From positions 62,001 to 126,000 of the forward strand of contig VXRL01000016.1 of NCBI GenBank assembly GCA_009838515.1: a stretch of DNA of 64,000 nt, in the 5' to 3' direction. The position numbers and the translations under genes are program-made. The stretch's first letter is position 1. Each line of letters opens with the position of its first letter. Positions 8,262 through 16,463 of the stretch are shown here, one piece after another. The notes beneath the pieces are model-generated. The model did not search any database. It had not been told where the DNA came from and saw only the letters and a list, made by a program, of their open reading frames with translations. Source of the DNA: Terriglobia bacterium. GTDB lineage: Bacteria > Acidobacteriota > Terriglobia > Bryobacterales > UBA6623.

Positions 8262-9236
8262 ATGACAAATCGGACATTCGCTCTGTCAGCTCTCATCACG
8301 GGGATCGCGTTGCTCGCACCCGCCGGCCTGGCGGAAGACGACGGGTGGACGCTTCCGCGAACGGCTTGGGGCCATCCTGACCTGCAGGGGATGTGGACGA
8401 ACGAAACGATCACCCCGTTCGAGCGCCCCACCGACCACGCCGGAAAGACAGTCCTCAGTGACGAGGAAGCTGCGTCGATAGAAGCCGGCGTCGCCCAGCG
8501 GCGAGCCGCCTCCGACGGAACATCCCCGCCCGGCAGCGTGGGTGGTTACAACCAAGTCTGGCTGGATTCGGGGGACAAGTTCCTCTCGAGCCGCCAGACT
8601 TCTCTGGTGGTCGATCCTCCGAGCGGCCGCGTGCCCACGCGCCCGTCTGCGGTGGCGAGGCGAGACTACAACCGCGCCCACGAAGGCGACTCGTACGTGC
8701 ATATGAGCGTGTGGGACCGCTGCATCTCGCGGGGCGTGCCCGGCTCGATCTTCCCCGCTGGCTACAACAACGCCTATCGGATCCTGCAGACGCCACAGTA
8801 CGTCGCGATCCTGTACGAGATGATCCATGATGCCCGGATCATTCCGCTGGACGGCGGGTCCCACGTCAGCGATGAGATCCGCCTGTGGATGGGAGATTCG
8901 CGCGGCCGCTGGGAGGGCAACACCCTGGTCGTGGAGGTCAGCAACTACACGGACAAGGGCTGGATCGCGTCCAATTCCGCGTCCCGGCGGATCAAGGGCA
9001 TCCCGCAGTCGGAGAAGCTCAAGGTCGTCGAACGATTCACGCGCGTGAGCGAGGAGACGATCCAATACGAGGTCACCATCGAGGATCCGGAGATCTACAC
9101 GGCCCCGTGGAAGATCGCCATGCCGCTGACCAACGACCCCGAGTACGTGATGTACGAATACGCCTGCCACGAGGGCAACATGGCCGTAGAGCTGATCCTC
9201 GGCGGGGCACGGGCGATGGAGAAAGCGGGCAACTGA
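8262..9236 (+). CDS. Secreted GRWEGDT-family protein, function unknown (paralogue 3)
   Basis: A 324-aa exported protein. The start is fixed by a strong AAGGAG site eight bases before the ATG and by the signal peptide (MTNRTFALSALITGIALLAP). Mature motifs parallel those of the VOC fusion gene: TAWGHPDLQGMWTNET, CISRGVPGSIFPAGYNN, GRWEGNTLVVE, ERFTRVSEETIQYEVTIEDP and EYACHEGN. The GD of GRWEGDT is GN here. The 266-base space before it has no gene and probably holds its promoter, so it may be an independent transcription unit although it lies in the same gene run. Confidence 0.85.
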   Translation: MTNRTFALSALITGIALLAPAGLAEDDGWTLPRTAWGHPDLQGMWTNETITPFERPTDHAGKTVLSDEEAASIEAGVAQRRAASDGTSPPGSVGGYNQVWLDSGDKFLSSRQTSLVVDPPSGRVPTRPSAVARRDYNRAHEGDSYVHMSVWDRCISRGVPGSIFPAGYNNAYRILQTPQYVAILYEMIHDARIIPLDGGSHVSDEIRLWMGDSRGRWEGNTLVVEVSNYTDKGWIASNSASRRIKGIPQSEKLKVVERFTRVSEETIQYEVTIEDPEIYTAPWKIAMPLTNDPEYVMYEYACHEGNMAVELILGGARAMEKAGN

Positions 9237-9264
9237 TTCCGGCGCGGCCCCGCATTCCGAACTC

Positions 9265-9279
9265 TGGCACTCTGTGCCA
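9265..9279 (+). terminator. Small hairpin after the 8262-9236 gene
   Basis: TGGCAC-TCT-GTGCCA, a perfect six-base stem with a three-base loop, starts 29 bases after the stop codon. No T-run follows, so factor-independent termination is uncertain. Confidence 0.3.
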
Positions 9280-9365
9280 ACGAGCCGACGCAGCGCCTAG
9301 CTTCGCGGGCAGCGGCTGGCGCGTGCTCCGGGCTCACACGCCCTTGGTATTCTCGTAGCACCGCC

Positions 9366-12314
9366 ATGACCGCCCGTATCGCCCGCATCCTCGCCATTTC
9401 TGTGGCCCTCGCGACAGCGTTGTGGCCCCAATCGTCTACGCAGACAACCCTGCGAAATCCGCCCGCTGATGCTGACCACGCACTCCTGGTGACCTTCGGA
9501 ATAGGGGACAAGGCGGAGACTGGCTGGGACGGCGACGTGCAGGTGAGGAACGGCGAGCTGGTCGAGCTGATCGGCTACGAAATGGGGCTCGGCGACGTGA
9601 TCCACCCGCCGAGGAGGTGGGAGATGTCGACGCGTCCGGCGTTTCCATTCGACCGCAGGAACCACGACGAGGACATCCTCGTGGACCTGCCGGCGGACAC
9701 CTATCTCACGCCTAGGTTCTACGTATACCTGAACGGCTCGGCTTCCACCGAGGTGGATGTCTCCACCGAACAGGGCGACTTCAGCCTCAGGGTCGGTGAC
9801 ATTCCGGCGGCCGGGACGGCCGATTTTCTGGACGGGAGGGCATCCGTGTCACGCGTGCCCATCGCGATGCTGCTCGGTCGCGGCGACCCGGGACCTCCCG
9901 ACCGGCGCTTGACCGATAACGATTTCGCATCGCTCGAGGTCGCTTCCGACGATTCGGTGTGGGTCGCGTTCAGCGGATTCGCGAACGGCTCAGACCGCGT
10001 GTACGCCGACCGCATCCTGCCTGGCCAGGCGTCCGGATCTGCGGAAGGGCCGCACGCCATCAGCCCGGCGAACGGGGATGTCTATCGCACGGCGGTGGCA
10101 GAAGACGCTGAAGGCAAGGTCTGGGTCTTGTGGTCCGAGCAGGTCCGCGGCAACTGGGATCTCTACGCCCGGGCCTTTGACGGCGAGGGCTGGGGCTCGA
10201 TCGAACGCCTGACCACCGCCGCCCAGCCGGATATCCACCACAAGGCAGTGCGGGATCCGGACGGTACGATCCACCTGGTCTGGCAGGGTGCGCGCGACGA
10301 CCGCTTCGGCATCTTCCACCGCAGCTACGACGCGTCCAGCGGTTGGGGCACTGCCACAAGAGTCAGCTCCGCCTCCGCTGGGAATTGCTGGGAACCGTCG
10401 ATCACCATCGACAGCAACGGCACCGTGTACGTGGGATGGGACCAGTACAGCGAATCGACCGGATACGACGTGTACCTGGCACGCAAGGCCGGGCGCGACT
10501 GGGACGCGCCGAGACCAGTAGCTCGGACTGGCAGGTTCGAGGCTTACGTCACCCTGGCGGCCGACCGCCAGAATCGGGTCTGGATGGCTTGGCACGAGTC
10601 CGGCATCAACTGGGGCAAGGACTGGGGATATCCGTTCGATATCCAAGCCAACGCGACCGGGCTGTACAACTCCCGCAACATTCGCATGGCGGTCTATGAC
10701 CGCGGGCAGCTGCGCGCGCCAGCGACCAGCCTCGAGTCCTCCCTGCCAGATCCGGGGCCGGGAAACAACTTCTACGAGTATCCACAACTGGCCGTGGACG
10801 GATCCAACCGTATCTGGGTCTTCTTCCGGCACCGGCGCCCCATGCAGCACAACGTCTACTGGCGCACGCCGTCGCACCACGCGCTGTGGGAGATCTACGC
10901 CAGCTACTACGACGGCGACGAGTGGTCCCCGATGATGTTGCTGCCCTATTCCACGGGGCGCACGGACATGCGCATCGAAGCCGAGGCGGACTCGGCCGGC
11001 CGCTTGATCGCCGCCTACTCCACGGACAGGCGGAGTTTCCGGGACTTCGTCAACGTCATGCTCGACGTGTTCGCCGCACGACTGCCGGCCCCGGCGCCTG
11101 AGGCGAAGTCGCACCGCCTAACGAGTCTGAGCCTGCCACCTGCGCAGGCCGCGAGGCAGCCGCCCAACCGGCCGAGCCGCGAAATGCCCGCCAGCGAACC
11201 CGTACACCCCAACGACGAGCAGGACGTGGCGCGCATCCGCAGCTATGTCTACGATGTCGGCGGTAAGCGCTACAAGATCTACCGCGGCGACATGCACCGC
11301 CACACGGAGATCTCCTGGGACGGCTACAACGACGGCTCGACCGAGGACACTTACCGCTACGCGATCGATCCGGGCGCGCTGGATTTCCTCGCCATCACCG
11401 AGCACAACTTCGGCGTGGCCGACGAATACGACTGGTTCCGCAGCCAGAAGTACGTCGACATCTTCCGCGTCGGTTCAGCGTTCGTTCCGCTGTATGCGTA
11501 CGAGCGCTCGATCAAGTACCCCAACGGACACCGCAACGTGGTCTTTCCGTACCGCGGCGCTCCGATCCTCGACTACCAGCACTACGAGTGGGCGTTGCCA
11601 GCCAACTATGCGCGCCAAGGGCCCGAGCGCTTCTTCGCATACTTGCGCAAGTACAAGGGAATCGCTATGGCGCACACGTCGGGCACGGACATGGGCACCG
11701 ACTGGGCCGACTACGACCCCGAGGTCGAGCCGATTGTCGAGATCTACCAAAGCGACCGCAACAGCTACGAATGCGAGGGCTGCTGGCGCTCCGCCCCGCC
11801 GGACGAGAAGAAGAAGCAGTTCGGCGGCTACCGCCCCGACGGCATGGTATCGGTGGCTTGGGCCAAGGGCTACCGGCTCGGCGTGCAGGCCAGTTCCGAC
11901 CACCTTGCCGTGCATACTTCCTATTCGATGTTGTTGGCCGAGGAGAATTCGCGCACCGGCTTGGTCGACGCCATCCGGGCCAGACACACGTACGGCGCGA
12001 CCGACAACATCATTGTCGACTTCCGGCTAGTTGAGGAGGGGCGCGAGTACCTCATGGGCGAGGAGGTCGAGATCGCTGGAACGCCGACGTTCCGAGTACA
12101 TGTTGAGGGGACTGACAACGTCGGCGAGGTCGAGATCGTCAAGAACAACCAGCGCGTCTATCGGCAGACTCCAGGCACCAAGACGGCTGACTTTGAGTAC
12201 CAAGACAAGGCCAAGCCCGGCGAGGAAGCGGACTTCTACTACCTGAGGGTCAGGCAGTCGGACCGGGACCGCCAAGTGGCGTGGAGTTCGCCAATCTGGG
12301 TCACGGCACAGTGA
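9366..12314 (+). CDS. Exported beta-propeller/DUF3604 fusion protein
   Basis: A 982-aa protein with a signal peptide (residues 1-22). Residues about 180-560 carry repeated short motifs of propeller blades: DDSVWVAFSG, GKVWVLWSEQ, GTIHLVWQG, GTVYVGWDQ, NRVWMAWHE and NRIWVFFRH, spaced about 45-60 residues, resembling sialidase/BNR-type blades. Residues about 620-982 are the DUF3604 domain: YRGDMHRHTEISWDGY, FLAITEHNFG, SGTDMGTDW, QASSDHLAVHTSYS and RHTYGATDNI, a PHP-like histidine/aspartate-rich metal site. A related DUF3604 gene lies at the right end of the window without visible propeller. A TATTCT hexamer sits 16 bases before the start. The function is unknown; an extracytoplasmic metal-dependent hydrolase is the best guess from the PHP-like motifs. 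Confidence 0.85.
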   Translation: MTARIARILAISVALATALWPQSSTQTTLRNPPADADHALLVTFGIGDKAETGWDGDVQVRNGELVELIGYEMGLGDVIHPPRRWEMSTRPAFPFDRRNHDEDILVDLPADTYLTPRFYVYLNGSASTEVDVSTEQGDFSLRVGDIPAAGTADFLDGRASVSRVPIAMLLGRGDPGPPDRRLTDNDFASLEVASDDSVWVAFSGFANGSDRVYADRILPGQASGSAEGPHAISPANGDVYRTAVAEDAEGKVWVLWSEQVRGNWDLYARAFDGEGWGSIERLTTAAQPDIHHKAVRDPDGTIHLVWQGARDDRFGIFHRSYDASSGWGTATRVSSASAGNCWEPSITIDSNGTVYVGWDQYSESTGYDVYLARKAGRDWDAPRPVARTGRFEAYVTLAADRQNRVWMAWHESGINWGKDWGYPFDIQANATGLYNSRNIRMAVYDRGQLRAPATSLESSLPDPGPGNNFYEYPQLAVDGSNRIWVFFRHRRPMQHNVYWRTPSHHALWEIYASYYDGDEWSPMMLLPYSTGRTDMRIEAEADSAGRLIAAYSTDRRSFRDFVNVMLDVFAARLPAPAPEAKSHRLTSLSLPPAQAARQPPNRPSREMPASEPVHPNDEQDVARIRSYVYDVGGKRYKIYRGDMHRHTEISWDGYNDGSTEDTYRYAIDPGALDFLAITEHNFGVADEYDWFRSQKYVDIFRVGSAFVPLYAYERSIKYPNGHRNVVFPYRGAPILDYQHYEWALPANYARQGPERFFAYLRKYKGIAMAHTSGTDMGTDWADYDPEVEPIVEIYQSDRNSYECEGCWRSAPPDEKKKQFGGYRPDGMVSVAWAKGYRLGVQASSDHLAVHTSYSMLLAEENSRTGLVDAIRARHTYGATDNIIVDFRLVEEGREYLMGEEVEIAGTPTFRVHVEGTDNVGEVEIVKNNQRVYRQTPGTKTADFEYQDKAKPGEEADFYYLRVRQSDRDRQVAWSSPIWVTAQ

Positions 12315-12397
12315 GGGGATCAGATACGAGAGCGTCGGAAGAAAGCACCAACGCTAGCGGCTGAGAACCCTGGGAGCCTGATGGGGCGGCCACGCCG

Positions 12398-14035
12398 TTA
12401 CGGCGACGTCACGGGCGCATCGTATTCCGCGGTTTCGGGGTAAGGGAGCGGGACCGGCTCGTACCCGGGCTTGCGGCTCGGACGGCCAGGCAGGACGTTC
12501 CTCTCCTTGGCCCACTCCGTATACATCTCAATCATCCGCCGACCGGTTTCCGGGTGGGCCGCCATGACATCCTCGGTCTCGGTCCGATCGGCGTCCATGT
12601 CGTAGAGCTCCCAGGGTCCCCGGTTCTCCGCGACAAGCTTCCACTTGCCGAGCCGGACCGCGCGATTGCCCTCGTGCTCCCAGTACAGCGCCTCCCGGTC
12701 GAGCGGCATGCCCGCGAACGCGGGGACCATGGAGACGCCCTCGAGCGGCGTGATCCGGTTGCCAGCGAATTCGGTCGGGTACTCCGCCTTCCCGACATCC
12801 AAGGCCGTTGCCATCAGGTCGATCAGGTGCGTTGGCTCGTTGCGCAATTCGCCCTTCGCAGACACCCCCGCCGGCCAATGCACCACTAGGGGCGAGGCGA
12901 TGCCCCCTTCGTGCACCCAGTGCTTGTACGTGCGGAAAGGCGTGTTGGAGGCGTTAGCCCAGGCCTGGCCGTAAGAGTGGCTGTAGCCATCCTTGGTGGT
13001 CAGGATCTCGAGCGGGCCGCGGCCGAGCATACCCCCCTCCGCGCAGCCGCCGTTGTCCGACAGGAAGAACACCAGCGTGTCATCCAGCTCGCCGAAATCC
13101 TCTAGGGCCTCGAGAAGCTTGCCGATGTTCTGGTCCATCCGATCGACCTGGGCGGCGTAGATCGCCATTCGCAGGTCCATTTCGTCCTTCTTGCCGCGAG
13201 TCAGGGTCTCCCACGCCACGGCATCCCGGACAGTCATCTTCCAGCCGTCGTCGATGATCCCGATCGAGCGCATGCGCCGGAGCCTAGCCTCCCGGACCCT
13301 GTCCCAGCCGATCATGTACTTGCCGCGGTACTTCTGGACGTCTTCCGGCCATGCGTGCAGCGGCCAGTGCGGCGCCGTGTAGGCGAGGTACAGGAAGAAG
13401 GGCTGGTCGTCGTTCCGCTCCGCCTCCCGAACGAATCGTATGGAGTGCTCGGTGAATGCGTCGGTCGTGTAGTAGTCCTCGCCCGGGATCACGCGCTCCC
13501 GGTTTCGGACCAAGAGCTTCCGGGGGGCCGGCCGGAAGAAGTTGGACGCCCCCCGGATGATTCCGTAGAACTCGTCGAAGCCGCGGTCCACGGGCCACAT
13601 CCCCTCGAACGTGCCCACGTGCCACTTGCCGGACATCAGCGTCTTGTAGCCTGCCGGCTTCAGTGCCTCGGCGATTGTCACGCAACTTCTGTTGAGGAAC
13701 CCCCGATATCCCGGATAGCCGAGATCAAAGCGCAGTTGCTCGTTCTCGCTCGTCATGTGACCGATCCCGGCCTGGTGCGCGTACAGCCCGGTGAGCAGCG
13801 ATGCGCGCGTCGGGCAGCAGCGTGCGGCGTTGTAGAACTGCGTGAAGCGGAGTCCGTTCTCTGCGAGGCGGTCCACGTTGGGCGTGCGAATCTCCCCGCC
13901 GTAGCAGCCGATGTCCGAATACCCCATGTCGTCGGCCATGATGATCACGATGTTGGGCTTGCCGCGAGCCTCCGGCATGCCGGACATGCACGCGATGGCG
14001 CAGGAGAGGGTCGCGAGTCTTTGAACGCGTCGCAT
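12398..14035 (-). CDS. Formylglycine-dependent sulfatase (arylsulfatase family)
   Basis: A 545-aa exported sulfatase. After a signal-like N-terminus it starts with KPNIVIIMADDMGYSDIG, the metal-binding DD of the alkaline phosphatase fold, and shows CCPTRASLLTG, the C-x-P-x-R motif whose first Cys becomes formylglycine, then KWHVGTFEG and a late FLSDNGG motif. The start ATG at 14035 gives the signal peptide; a longer TTG-initiated frame to 14089 adds 18 residues without improving it. It probably removes sulfate from sulfated glycans or small esters in the periplasm. It is convergent with the propeller/DUF3604 gene; only about 80 bases separate the stops. No maturating enzyme gene lies nearby. 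Confidence 0.93.
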   Translation of the reverse strand: MRRVQRLATLSCAIACMSGMPEARGKPNIVIIMADDMGYSDIGCYGGEIRTPNVDRLAENGLRFTQFYNAARCCPTRASLLTGLYAHQAGIGHMTSENEQLRFDLGYPGYRGFLNRSCVTIAEALKPAGYKTLMSGKWHVGTFEGMWPVDRGFDEFYGIIRGASNFFRPAPRKLLVRNRERVIPGEDYYTTDAFTEHSIRFVREAERNDDQPFFLYLAYTAPHWPLHAWPEDVQKYRGKYMIGWDRVREARLRRMRSIGIIDDGWKMTVRDAVAWETLTRGKKDEMDLRMAIYAAQVDRMDQNIGKLLEALEDFGELDDTLVFFLSDNGGCAEGGMLGRGPLEILTTKDGYSHSYGQAWANASNTPFRTYKHWVHEGGIASPLVVHWPAGVSAKGELRNEPTHLIDLMATALDVGKAEYPTEFAGNRITPLEGVSMVPAFAGMPLDREALYWEHEGNRAVRLGKWKLVAENRGPWELYDMDADRTETEDVMAAHPETGRRMIEMYTEWAKERNVLPGRPSRKPGYEPVPLPYPETAEYDAPVTSP

Positions 14036-14281
14036 CAAGACGTTGATGGTACTCAGGCCGAGCTCGGTTGTCGAGCGGCCGGTTGCCAACCGGCCCGTCC
14101 CTTGCCCCTTACTACCGCGCCAACCGGCAAGTCGTGAGCGGAAGGGCTACGACACGGCTGCCTAGGGCGAGGACTCGTACCCGGAGGAGGGAGTGCCCGG
14201 AGGCCAGCTGTCTGAAGAGCTGTTCCACGAAAGTGGGACGTACTGGGGACGGAAGGGATCCCGCTACCCCCTCGCTACCGA
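14036..14281. other. Spacer between sulfatase and VapBC-like module
   Basis: No coding region is supported here. The open frames on both strands are short, arginine-rich and lack initiation signals. It should contain the sulfatase promoter on the minus strand. Confidence 0.5.
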
Positions 14282-14337
14282 TCCCGCAATGCGGGAATGC
14301 AGGAACCATCGACAACGCACCTGCGTCACTGTACTGT
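14282..14337 (+). promoter_or_regulatory. Operator-like inverted repeat and promoter of the VapB-like antitoxin gene
   Basis: A perfect inverted repeat TCCCGCA-a-TGCGGGA lies at 14282-14296. It is followed by TCGACA (14309-14314), a 17-base spacer and TACTGT (14332-14337), a plausible sigma-70-like pair. The GTG start of the antitoxin follows only eight bases after the -10 hexamer, which suggests a leaderless or near-leaderless transcript. Antitoxins of this type normally repress their own promoter, so the repeat may be the operator. Confidence 0.45.
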
Positions 14338-14344
14338 GGTTCCC

Positions 14345-14590
14345 GTGAGAACAACTGTGACCTTGGATGACGACATCCACGAGGAGGCGCTGCGCCAATC
14401 TAACGCGACAGGCAACAGCCTTGGCGCCGTGCTGTCCGAGATGGCCCGCCATGCGCTTCGATCCGATACACGACGGATGTGCGAGGCCGAGAAGGAATCT
14501 CGTTTCCCCTCGTTCGACGTGGCGCCGGAAACACCGCTGATGTCTGCCTCACGGGTCCAGAAGGCTCTCGACGAGAACGGCATCGCCTGA
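14345..14590 (+). CDS. Ribbon-helix-helix antitoxin, VapB-like
   Basis: An 81-aa protein starting at a GTG: RTTVTLDDDIHEEALRQ is the beta-strand/helix pattern of CopG/VapB ribbon-helix-helix DNA-binding domains (residues about 1-45), followed by a disordered toxin-binding tail. The frame remains open upstream to 14297, but that part does not resemble the fold and would run across the promoter-like elements. The next frame, from about 14601, encodes a PIN-domain toxin remnant, so this is the antitoxin of a VapBC-type module that binds and neutralises the RNase and represses the operon. Confidence 0.8.
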   Translation: MRTTVTLDDDIHEEALRQSNATGNSLGAVLSEMARHALRSDTRRMCEAEKESRFPSFDVAPETPLMSASRVQKALDENGIA

Positions 14591-14600
14591 GGATCCCGAG

Positions 14601-15035
14601 CGTCCGTCTCTACTTCCCACCAATGCGCTGGTAGCGCTCGCATGGCCGAACCACCAGTTCCACGGTCTGGTCGTGACCCGCCTAGAACACGAGCCTGTCG
14701 CGCCATGGGCAACGTGCGCGCTGACCCAACTGGGTTTCGTGAGGCTATCGTCAAATCCCTCCGTCGTGGGACGACGCGAGACACCTGCCGACTCTGTGGC
14801 GACGCTAACGGCGCTCACGCAAGACGGCCAGCACCGCTATCTCGAACTGCTTCCATCCCTGCCGAGCGTGCGGAACCGCTTCCATAGGCTGATGGGCCAC
14901 AACCAAGTGACCGACGCCTATCTGCTCGCTCTGGCCGCCACGAACGGTGCCGTCTTGCTAACACTCGATCGGCGGATAGTGCCACGCGGCAGCGTGCGCG
15001 AACACATCGACGCTCTTGTGTCCGATCAGTTCTGA
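14601..15035 (+). pseudogene. Probable decayed PIN-domain toxin (VapC-like)
   Basis: The frame reads SLLPTNALVALAWPNHQFH from about 14607, then about 120 aa ending in TDAYLLALAATNGAVLLTLDRRI, clearly a PIN-domain RNase of the VapC type. Two things are wrong. The first catalytic Asp, expected in an LLDxN-like motif before NALVALAWPNH, is not there (LLPTN). There is also no ATG, GTG or TTG in frame from the stop at 14538 to a GTG at 14673, which would delete the first strand and helix of the fold. Either a small indel removed the real start and the Asp, or the sequence has an error. The second acidic cluster (TDAYL ... TLDRR) is intact. Confidence 0.65.
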
Positions 15036-15204
15036 CTGCGAATCCAATCGGGTGCCCGAGATCGGCGCTTTGGAAGGTCTGATCCGACCCTAGCCAAAAC
15101 AGGCAACAGCCGATGAGACGGCAGCGGGGAGCGGCAACCGAATCCGGAGCCGGCCGTCCGCTCCTTGCGGATCAATCCCGGGCGTCGTGACGTCGGGGCC
15201 GCAC

Positions 15205-16206
15205 CTAGCCGACTGCGAACCCGTGCTGCTTGCGAGGGCTGGGTCCGTCGAAGTCCTGGGTGGACTTGAACCGTTCGTATCTGCCGTCCCCGGCCACATC
15301 GGCAACCTTGGACAGCAAGACGGCTTTCTGGTCATCGGCCATGGGCTTGAAGCCGCGGCCGATCTTGATGTCGGCCATCAGCTCGTCCATGGAGCGAATC
15401 CCGACCACTAGGGTGGACACCGGCAGGCTCAGGGCGTACCGCCGACACTCCTCGTGGGTAGCCGCTGACTTGGCGGGGATATCGCCGCCGCCAAAGCTCT
15501 TCATTCCGATCACGCCGACATCTCGGGCCAAGCAGGCCGGCACGGCCTCCTTCTGGAAGCTGCGGTAGTGCGCGTCCATCACGTTGATGGGCATCTGCGC
15601 CGTAGCCCAGTCATAGGGCTTGTTGAGCATCTTGATGTGGATGCTCGGGTCCTTGTGCCCGGTGAAGCCGATGTAGCGCACCTTGCCGGCCTTCTGCGCA
15701 GCGAGCGCAGTCTTGAGGCCTCCGCGATCAAGCACCCAGTCCGGATCATTGTCGTAGTTCATTTCATGGAACTGCCACAGGTCGATGTAGTCGGTCTGCA
15801 AGCGCCTGAGGCTGTCGTCCAAGCACTGCTGGGCGAACTTCTCGTCGCGACCGGAACTCTTGGTCATCAGAAAGACCTTTTCGCGCTTGCCCGGGCCCGA
15901 CAGCGCGCGGCCCATGATCTCCTCAGAGCCGCCATCGTGGTACTCCCACGCGTTGTCGAAGAAGGTCATGCCCTCGTCGATCGCGGCATCCATGATTCGA
16001 ATGGCCTCGTTCTTGTCCTCTACAGCGCCGATATGCCAGCCGCCGAGACACATGATCGAAACCTGCTCGTCGGTCCGGCCTAGACGGCGGGTGGGAAGGC
16101 CGTTCGCGCTGTCCTGCTGCGCCAACGCTTGCTGCGCCATGGCAACAGCGGCGGCACTGCCGAACATACCTTGGAAGAACGAGCGGCGCGTAGCGTCAAG
16201 CGACAT
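15205..16206 (-). CDS. Tat-exported aldo/keto reductase
   Basis: A 333-aa protein with a twin-arginine signal (TRRSFFQGMFGSAAAVAMAQ) and an aldo/keto reductase barrel. Catalytic tetrad candidates are Asp and Tyr in FFDNAWEYHDG, Lys in FLMTKSSG and His in LWQFHEM, in the correct order. The C-terminal part VSTLVVGIRSMDELMADI is the usual NADPH-binding region. An AGGAG site lies eight bases before the ATG. Tat export of a nicotinamide-dependent reductase implies folding with cofactor before translocation, a pattern known for Acidobacteriota and Planctomycetota AKR proteins. Substrate unknown; it stands alone between the VapBC-like module and the TPR gene. Confidence 0.92.
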   Translation of the reverse strand: MSLDATRRSFFQGMFGSAAAVAMAQQALAQQDSANGLPTRRLGRTDEQVSIMCLGGWHIGAVEDKNEAIRIMDAAIDEGMTFFDNAWEYHDGGSEEIMGRALSGPGKREKVFLMTKSSGRDEKFAQQCLDDSLRRLQTDYIDLWQFHEMNYDNDPDWVLDRGGLKTALAAQKAGKVRYIGFTGHKDPSIHIKMLNKPYDWATAQMPINVMDAHYRSFQKEAVPACLARDVGVIGMKSFGGGDIPAKSAATHEECRRYALSLPVSTLVVGIRSMDELMADIKIGRGFKPMADDQKAVLLSKVADVAGDGRYERFKSTQDFDGPSPRKQHGFAVG

Positions 16207-16463
16207 TGCAAACTCCTAGCCGGTTTGGCGATGCCCTATGATAGCCGATCGCTCGGCGGCTTGGAGTCTAGGCGCTGCCCGCCAAGGCGACACTCGCCGA
16301 GCTTGAATTGCATTGAAGCACTTTGCGGGGCAGATCTCAGCCATGGACGGTTTGCGGCTAGCCGGAGGCGGTGACCTCCCTGGGCCGGGAGTGCAAGCAG
16401 CGGTCGTCAGGCCAACAGAGCGAGTCTCGACGTGCCCAACTGCATGCGGCTACCATATCCGCA

